Assembly (NCBI GenBank): GCA_013176395.1
Contig: JABMLP010000003.1
Coordinates: 1,054,001-1,118,000 of the forward strand
Direction of reading: 5' to 3'
From: Venturia oleaginea
Taxonomy: Eukaryota > Ascomycota > Dothideomycetes > Venturiales > Venturiaceae
Length of the DNA: 64,000 bases
The notes beneath the pieces are model-generated. The model had not been told where the DNA came from and searched no databases. It was given only the letters and a program-made list of their open reading frames with translations. Shown one piece after another: positions 57,852-64,000 of this stretch. The translations under genes and the position numbers were made by a program. The first letter of the stretch is position 1; each line of letters begins with the position of its first letter.

Positions 57852-59674
57852 ATGGATGGAAAAATATCTCACTCCCAGCTCGGCCTGATACAAGGAAAAG
57901 TCGGCGACGGGGTGATCGCTTTTTTGGGACTGAAGTATGCGAAAATCGCCAATCGGTTCGACGGTCCTAAACTAGCCGTTCCTGGTGTGGAGAGCGCCGT
58001 AGACGCAACTGAATACGGGTGAGTATATTCTCTCCAAGCTCATTTGATTGGATACTAATTGCTCTTAGTCCTCAGGCTGTTTCCACACCTGCTGCCGTTC
58101 ATTTCGAGCAAGCCATCATTCAGCACACCCTCCCTGTTCCAGAAAGTCCTGGACTTTCCGATCTGGATTGTCTCAACCTCAATATCAGAGTTCCATTATT
58201 GGGCGCCGAGAGCAAGTTCCCACGTGACTTGCCCGTTCTCGTCTTTATACATGGAGGAGGTCTTCAGATCGGTGCCAATTGGTGGCCGCAGACGGATCTA
58301 TCACGATTGGTCAAATTGTCGGCCGAGGAAGGGAAACCGTTTATTGGTGTGCAGATAAAGTAAGCTCAACGGTTTGCCTCTATCGTCGTGGGCTAATGGA
58401 GTGCAGCCACCGCCTTGGCATTCCTGGATTTCTGACCTCGAAAGAAATGCGGGAGGCTGGCTATCTGCCTAATAATGGCATCAGAGATCAAAGAACTGCT
58501 ATCGCTTGGGTGAGGGAGTATATTGGGGGTTTTGGAGGCAATCCAGACAACATCACTGTGATGGGACAAAGCGCTGGCTCCGGTAGGCAAGCAGCCTATT
58601 TACTGTCTTATATGACATCTAACGTCTCTAGTCTCTACTCAACTACTTCTTGCCAGCAAAGAACCAATGGCCAAGCGTCTTATCTTAATCGCTGGATGTT
58701 TACCTGTGTTGAAGCCAGCAACCAAGGCCGGCGCAGAGGCTGTGTATGACAATGTGGTGAAGGCATTGGGATTGGACGGCGTCTCGAAGGAGGAACGCTT
58801 GGATTCACTCTTGAATCTTCCAGCAGAGAAGTTACTTGCACTTCCACCATACATCCAAGCCTCGTTAGTCATGGATGACGATGTCGTCCCTTCCGCTTTC
58901 ACCTTTGAAGCTATATCTGGTACAGACAGCCACAGCGCCTCCCCATTCGTGGGTACATCATGGTGCGAGAGCATCTTGATAGGAAACTGTTCATCAGATG
59001 TAAGCATCCAGAATTCAATGAGCTTTATACCCCATCTAACCCATCAGTCAAACATCTTCTTCTTCCCAGATCTCACTCCACACACGGCCAACTTCGCACC
59101 CACATTCAACAAATCATTCCAAACATCGTTGCAATCTCACCCTCAGGCATGCGCCCGCCTCCTCGCAGCCTATGGTCTCGACGTCGCCGCATCAACATCC
59201 ATAGACGACACAGCGGCCCTATCTCGAATCGTAAAGTTGACCAACGATGTGTGCTATTCCCTCCCCACAACGGTAACAGCCGACGTCTTCCCAGGAAATA
59301 CCTACAGCTACCAATTCCTGGAGGGCAATCCATGGGACGGTCCGTTCAAGAACCATGCCGGCCACATTCTCGACGTTGCATTTTTGTTCCAACAGTACAA
59401 TGATTATCTGTCGGATGCCCAGAAAGAGGTCGCGATTGCTTATGCGAAGGATGTCATTACGTTTGTTAATGGCGAGGCACCTTTCCCGGCTTCTGCTACG
59501 TCTAGTCAAGGCGGTATGGTCTATGGTGGGAACGGAGGGAAAGGAGCGAAGCATCTTGTTGAGAAGTTTGCGGAGAGGGATGAGGAGGGGTGGAATGTTT
59601 TGATGGAGGTTGGGAAGGAGATTGGGTTTGATACTGTCTTTGATGCGTGTATGAATTTCATCCAGGGGAAATGA
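57852..59674 (+). CDS. Type-B carboxylesterase (second)
   Basis: Exons 57852-58018, 58069-58359, 58407-58582, 58632-58999 and 59048-59674 give 542 residues. The 48-nt stretch 59000-59047 (GTAAG start, CTAAC branch-like box, CAG end) reads through in frame, so it could be retained, but it fits the local intron pattern. Oxyanion loop FIHGGG, nucleophile Ser208 in GQSAG, and His440 in HILDVAFLF as the likely catalytic His. No signal peptide: the protein begins directly with the SQLGLIQGKV strand. Only distantly like the first carboxylesterase, so not a tandem duplicate. Confidence 0.9.
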
Positions 59675-60702
59675 GGAGGCTAGATGAATGATTGAGATTG
59701 CATATCCGGCTGTGATAGATATTGTCTAGGCTTGGATCTCTTTGTCGCAACGAGTCTTTATAGAAATGGAACCGGCAGTTTTCCAACTTGGGCACAAAAA
59801 ATCCCGTCGCGATACGTCACGATAACGTAAAAAGTAGCGTCGTCGTGCTCTGCCGAATACCAAACGTCTATCATACGTATGTATATATATCCGTCCTACA
59901 TCACACCCACAACCAAGCCAAAAACAAAATTCAACAAAAAACAGTATCCGCCACACTCACAATCTCACATCACCTACCTACCCTCTATTTCCAAACCCCA
60001 TCGAAAACCATGCCCCAGCCAAACACGTACACGACGTAAAATCCCCACGGCTTCGAAAGTCTTCACATGCACTGTGGAATTGTATGTTCGTCCCCCTAAA
60101 CACACGTATCGACACACCGTGGGGATATATGGTATCCCCTACACAACCACCCTCATCTAATAACCCATCTTATTCCCCATGGCGAGCTTACAATCACCCA
60201 CCCAAACGACGAGGAGTCGGGAAAGAGATGTTTGGGGAGGGGGAAGGGTCGATATATCACTCGACAAGATGTGAAATTTACCAGAGAGGCAGTGCCGTAT
60301 GGATTTTTGTTTTCGCACGAAGAGAGAGAGTGTGTGTGTGTTGGTTCGGCTGTGTACACGTGTATGAAATGATAGCAAAATAACTATGAAAAGATATGTC
60401 TCTGTATTGATGTCTCTGCTTGTTGTTGTATATCTTGTGAACTATCAACGGTATCCTCAAGACGTATAGATTGCACGACCCCTGTCGTGCCAAGGATACA
60501 ATACTAGGAGTCTTTTCTTGTGGTGATGCCCGACATCATGGTGTGGCATCGCCTCCCAACGTTCGTACAATGAGAATCCAATCCATCCTTTTTCTTGTAA
60601 GGTAACGCAGCAGTAATGAAGGTGATAAGTATGACCCTGCCATACTCGTATGAATACAATAGAAAATCTCCGTACAAACCATCAGCACCGGCAATTATTG
60701 TT
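59675..60702. other. Intergenic region, about 1 kb
   Basis: No gene supported. AT- and CA-rich sequence and a GA/GT microsatellite near 60320-60341. Marks the right edge of the host gene cluster. Confidence 0.6.
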
Positions 60703-60892
60703 AAGAGTTAATACCAAGATCTCCAGATCTATCAACAAAAGCCTCCATCTGTACAAGCAACTTGTTTGTTGAAATGAGCTTTTCTAAGGCGGAATTAGGG
60801 ATCTCCTTTGTGAAGGCATCACCTGGATTATTCTTCCCGCTGATTCTTCGAATTTCAGAGATCTCCCTGTTCTCGTACGACTCACTGATAGG

Positions 60893-61060
60893 TGTTGAAG
60901 TATGAAAGTTGAGTAACAAGTGTATTGAGGGTGAGATCCGGAGGATCTCAGCTATATAGTAATACACTAAGCCCAATTGGGCAGTAAACAAACTCCAGTG
61001 ACAGAGAGTAGCCACGCTGGCGCAGGTGGAGGCAATAGCATGAGGATACTCCTTCCAACA
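60893..61060 (-). repeat. Solo LTR of the 15278-20904 copia family
   Basis: 168 bp matching both LTRs of the full element, flanked by the 5-bp duplication ATAGG (60888-60892 and 61061-61065). It arose by LTR-LTR recombination within the RNase H region of the other copia family. Confidence 0.93.
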
Positions 61061-61372
61061 ATAGGCATGATATCAATCATAAGTCGCTTCTCATCGGTGG
61101 TTCCCAGCTTCACAAGGCAGTCGTATAATGACTTTGAGTCCGAGCATAGGATAAGCGGAATCCGTGGCAGTTGTAGGCATGTTGTAACTGGTTGGAGGGT
61201 CGTACTGAGGGCGATTGCACTGTCAAATCCTGCTGTCATCCCGTACAGCTCGCTTCCTAGCACACTACGGGTGACTCTCTTGCATTTGATTGAGCCCCAG
61301 TGGATGACCTTGCCCTGAATCTCAAATTCACTCTTTGTACGGCGAACTTCCTCAGCTAGGACAATAAGAAAC

Positions 61373-63521
61373 CGGTTAATTGCCGTATGAACACATACAT
61401 CAAAAAATCTAGCCAACACATACATCCAATTGCTAGGACATACATTGAAAAAATTGCTGATACATACATTGCTCTAATTGGTCAATTTCGTGCATCTTTC
61501 GAACACGCGTACGTGACTCTAAATTTTGTTTACCACATTTTGATATCTACATTTGTTACTTAATACAACTCAACACTACGCACTCAATTATGCCTCGCAC
61601 ATCGTCATTCGAAAGCTCTGGGCCTGAAGATAGGCCTCCCTATCCATCCCTCACCATTGGTATGCAATTTGACTCCCTGGAAGACGGCGCAAATGCAGTC
61701 ACAGATGCGATTATTGAAGCCCACGAATCTTTCAAAGTGTTGAATGGAAACGGCAAATTTTGGGCAGCAGAATGTCGACAAAAGATAGCTGAGACTTGTG
61801 GCTTTAAGGTATTATTCAGTCTCTCAATTCAGCCCTTTGCTAATACCTTAAAGGCGCGCATTGCCTTCATTGGCGACGACCCTCGACCAACTTTACGCAT
61901 TTTCATACCTCATACCTGTCCAGTCTCTACTCATTATGGTTGGCGACGTCCTCATAGTGTTGCATACCAAAAGCGCTTGAATGGAGACCTTATCACCAAC
62001 GATAGAACCACTAAGCCAAAAGCCGTAAAGAGTAATGCTCGTATGAAGGCTGGCATCACTCTCTCGTACAGCCAAGCCCATCGCACAAAGGCGGCTATTT
62101 TACGAGACCTTGACGGAGACTCAAACATACAATTTCAGTTGATCAAACCAATGTTATCGTATCTTCGACAACGCGGCAATCTACTCGAAGGCAGCGGCTT
62201 CACTAACGACATCTACCAAACAATTATAGAAGCCGGAACATACAATGGAGCCTTCTACAGATTCAAGAGAGCAGAGAATAATGTCTTCCTCGCCGCCGCA
62301 GTGCTACCAACGGTAGTCCTTGTGAGGCTTCATGAGTCTCCCGGCGCTGCAGGCTGGGTTGTAGACCTTGATAAAGGAGTCTGCGATTGCCTAGAATTGC
62401 AGGACCATCGTCTACCATGTGCTCACGTTTTTGCGGCCATTCTAGCTCTCAAATACGACCTCAAAATTGTGTATACTGACGGCAATTCTACTATTTACGA
62501 GCGCAGTCAGTACCGCAAAGCCTACAGCGGCTCACTACGCCCAGTTTTGATCAAGAATCTCATTCCAGATGGTCAAACTCTCCCTAGTGAGCCAAATCGT
62601 AAGCCAGGACGTCCGAAGCATCTTCGTATGCGCAAGCATAATGTGAATAGCCGTATTCGAAAGGACTCTCAACGCAAAGGAGCCACGGCCGCTGAACGAT
62701 CAACCCAGGGTAAAAATCATCAAAAGCAGCGTCTAAAACCGCTACCAAAAGCCGCCGGAAGCGTAATGAAACCATCGAAATCTCAGACGAGTCTTCATCA
62801 TCTAGCGACTCGGAATCTGACGAAGAAGCGGCGGTATTTGATCACGATCTTGAAGCCGAAATGGATGCTACTTACGATGAGATTATATCTTCTCGTCAGG
62901 CCCAAAACACCGAGATTTCTGAAGATGAGGCCGCCTTTGACGATGCTGACGATGCTCTTGAAGAGCTTCTACAGATTAAGGCTACTCAGGTTAGTCAGAA
63001 AGAGCCATTACCACCAAAAGTTACCAAGAAGCGCTCTCGCAATACACCAGAAACTCAGACTTTAATACTACAGGCTTGCAACAAACGCCCAAAACGTTCA
63101 CAAGGCAATTGCCGTTACTGCGGCTCTCCAAATCACTCAGGAACTGCTTGTACAAGGTGAGGGAAGTAGATAGGAAGAGCGGAGTTGACGGGGGTTGTAA
63201 TAGAGGGAGGGAGGGAGGGAGGTTGGGAGTTTGTTGGAGTAGTTTAATAAATACGATATTAGCTGACTCTGAATTGCTCAAAAATGCAATAAAAGCCTTC
63301 TATATACTATTTACATGCGGTACAGCGCGTATACTTACTGACTGCGACGTTGTCGCCACCAAAAGGTGGGTCAAATTCATAGACAAAATTTATTGCTAAT
63401 ACATACATTTACAGTCTAGAATGTATGCGAATGTATGCGCAGTTTTCAATGTATGTCCTAGCAATTGGATATATGCGTTGGCTAGATTTTTTGATGTATG
63501 TGTTCATACGGCAATTAACCG
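61373..63521 (+). mobile_element. Mutator-like element (MULE), 2149 bp
   Basis: Long terminal inverted repeats of about 79 bp (61373-61451 and the complement at 63443-63521), starting CGGTTAATTGCCGTATG, with a 10-bp target duplication AATAAGAAAC (61363-61372 and 63522-63531). Carries one transposase-related gene that lacks the catalytic core. Confidence 0.9.
61590..63160 (+). pseudogene. MULE transposase derivative: N-terminal domain, SWIM finger and zinc knuckle, no DDE core
   Basis: ATG at 61590. The N-terminal ~150 residues look like the FAR1/WRKY-GCM1-type DNA-binding part of MULE transposases (MQFDSLEDGANAVTDAI...). After about residue 225 (FKRAENNVF) the sequence goes almost directly to a SWIM zinc finger (CDCLELQDHRLPCAH), leaving no room for the MULE catalytic domain. 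Near 62700-62760 the frame shifts; the neighbouring frame continues with an acidic Ser-rich stretch and ends in a CCHC knuckle (CRYCGSPNHSGTAC, stop at 63160). A deleted, non-autonomous derivative is the simplest reading. Confidence 0.78.
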
Positions 63522-64000
63522 AATAAGAAACCCCAGCTGGGAGCTGAGATCTTTATTTTTTGCAAAAGATCCATCTGTGAAGACAAATAGCTTCGTTTTC
63601 TTAAGGTTAAGAGGGATATAACGAAGTCCTCTTTCCTTGTTGTCCATCTGCCATTGAATTCGTGTGTTGAGCTTCTCAATATCCTTCTCCGTTGGCTCCT
63701 TAATCTGTGCAGCAATAGAGAGATCGTACGACGCCTCTGGCTGGCATGTCGATACAATATATGCCCCTCTGGCACGTTGCTCGACGTACCTTTGCTGTGC
63801 ATCCTTTGCGTGAGGGTCGATAATGTCAAGTCAGTCTAACTGGCTTTCTGTATTAACAGGATGTCCATTCCCTCCATGCAAATCCGGCCGCCATTTGACC
63901 AAATAGGCTGATCTGGTGCGAGGGTTGTCTTTCCCTTTGCACGGAAAGTAGCCTTGCTTAGCTCCTCCTCCTCTCTCTGCGAGAAAGCGGCGGTAACAAA

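Larger units (their letters stand above)
60703..64000 (-). mobile_element. Second Ty1/copia element, remnant, runs past the window edge
   Basis: RT-end and RNase H sequence in pieces at 63532-64000, 61061-61362 and 60703-60892: KTKLFVFTDGSF, GSELYGMTAGFDSA, LILCSDSKSLYDCLVKLG and ISGKNNPGDAFTKE. The two interruptions are a MULE and a solo LTR. Removing each together with one copy of its target duplication makes the frame continuous across both sites, so this copia coding region was open when they inserted. It is a different family from the element at 15278-20904. The 5' part lies beyond the window. Confidence 0.82.

Overview
The window is filamentous ascomycete (Pezizomycotina) nuclear DNA. 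Genes carry short (about 47-60 nt) GT-AG introns, a C2H2 plus Fungal_trans regulator is present, and retro- and DNA transposons are dense. Species is not determinable from the sequence; no taxon below Pezizomycotina is claimed.

Host genes. Thirteen host genes form what looks like one dispersed catabolic cluster of about 60 kb: two cytochrome P450s (106-1891 and 2948-4721, both minus), an SDR dehydrogenase (4986-12903, plus, broken), a BBE-type FAD oxidase (13205-14732, minus), a FAD aromatic hydroxylase (27480-28976, minus), a homogentisate 1,2-dioxygenase-type ring-cleavage enzyme (29840-31357, plus), an NAD(P)-binding reductase (34154-35139, minus), a metallo-beta-lactamase-fold hydrolase (42366-43529, minus), a beta-hydroxyacid dehydrogenase (43904-45072, plus), a type-B carboxylesterase (45364-47023, minus), a C2H2/Fungal_trans regulator (47610-56524, plus, broken), an alpha/beta hydrolase (56606-57460, minus) and a second carboxylesterase (57852-59674, plus). 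No PKS, NRPS or terpene cyclase is seen, so the set reads as degradation of an ester-bearing aromatic compound: ester hydrolysis, oxidation and hydroxylation, ring cleavage, hydrolysis and hydroxyacid oxidation. The substrate is unknown. An identical 8-bp word, ATGTGGGG/CCCCACAT, lies 25-260 bp upstream of the start codon of ten of these genes. It is the best internal evidence that they are co-regulated, plausibly by the C2H2 regulator.

Mobile DNA. Two copies of one DIRS-order (Ngaro-like) tyrosine-recombinase retrotransposon sit inside coding exons of two cluster genes, the SDR (5362-12203) and the regulator (47731-53810). Neither insertion shows a target duplication, and exact removal would restore both reading frames. 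Each copy has split direct repeats, a recombinase ORF, an RT-RNase H ORF and an array of about 200-bp units derived from its own RNase H region. Other elements are: a young Ty1/copia element (15278-20904; identical LTRs, TSD AGTTC) with an internal fold-back duplication; a CACTA DNA transposon (21337-25538; TSD AGA); a dead Tad/I-type LINE (35571-42050; 13-bp TSD) containing a nested short element; a second copy of that short element (32496-34098; 14-bp TSD); and, at the right edge, a second copia remnant (60703 to window end) carrying a solo LTR of the first copia family and a MULE (61373-63521).

Overall, this is a candidate aromatic-catabolism cluster whose regulator and one enzyme were both interrupted by the same retrotransposon family. 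All assignments come from reading motifs and splice sites by eye; no database search was run.
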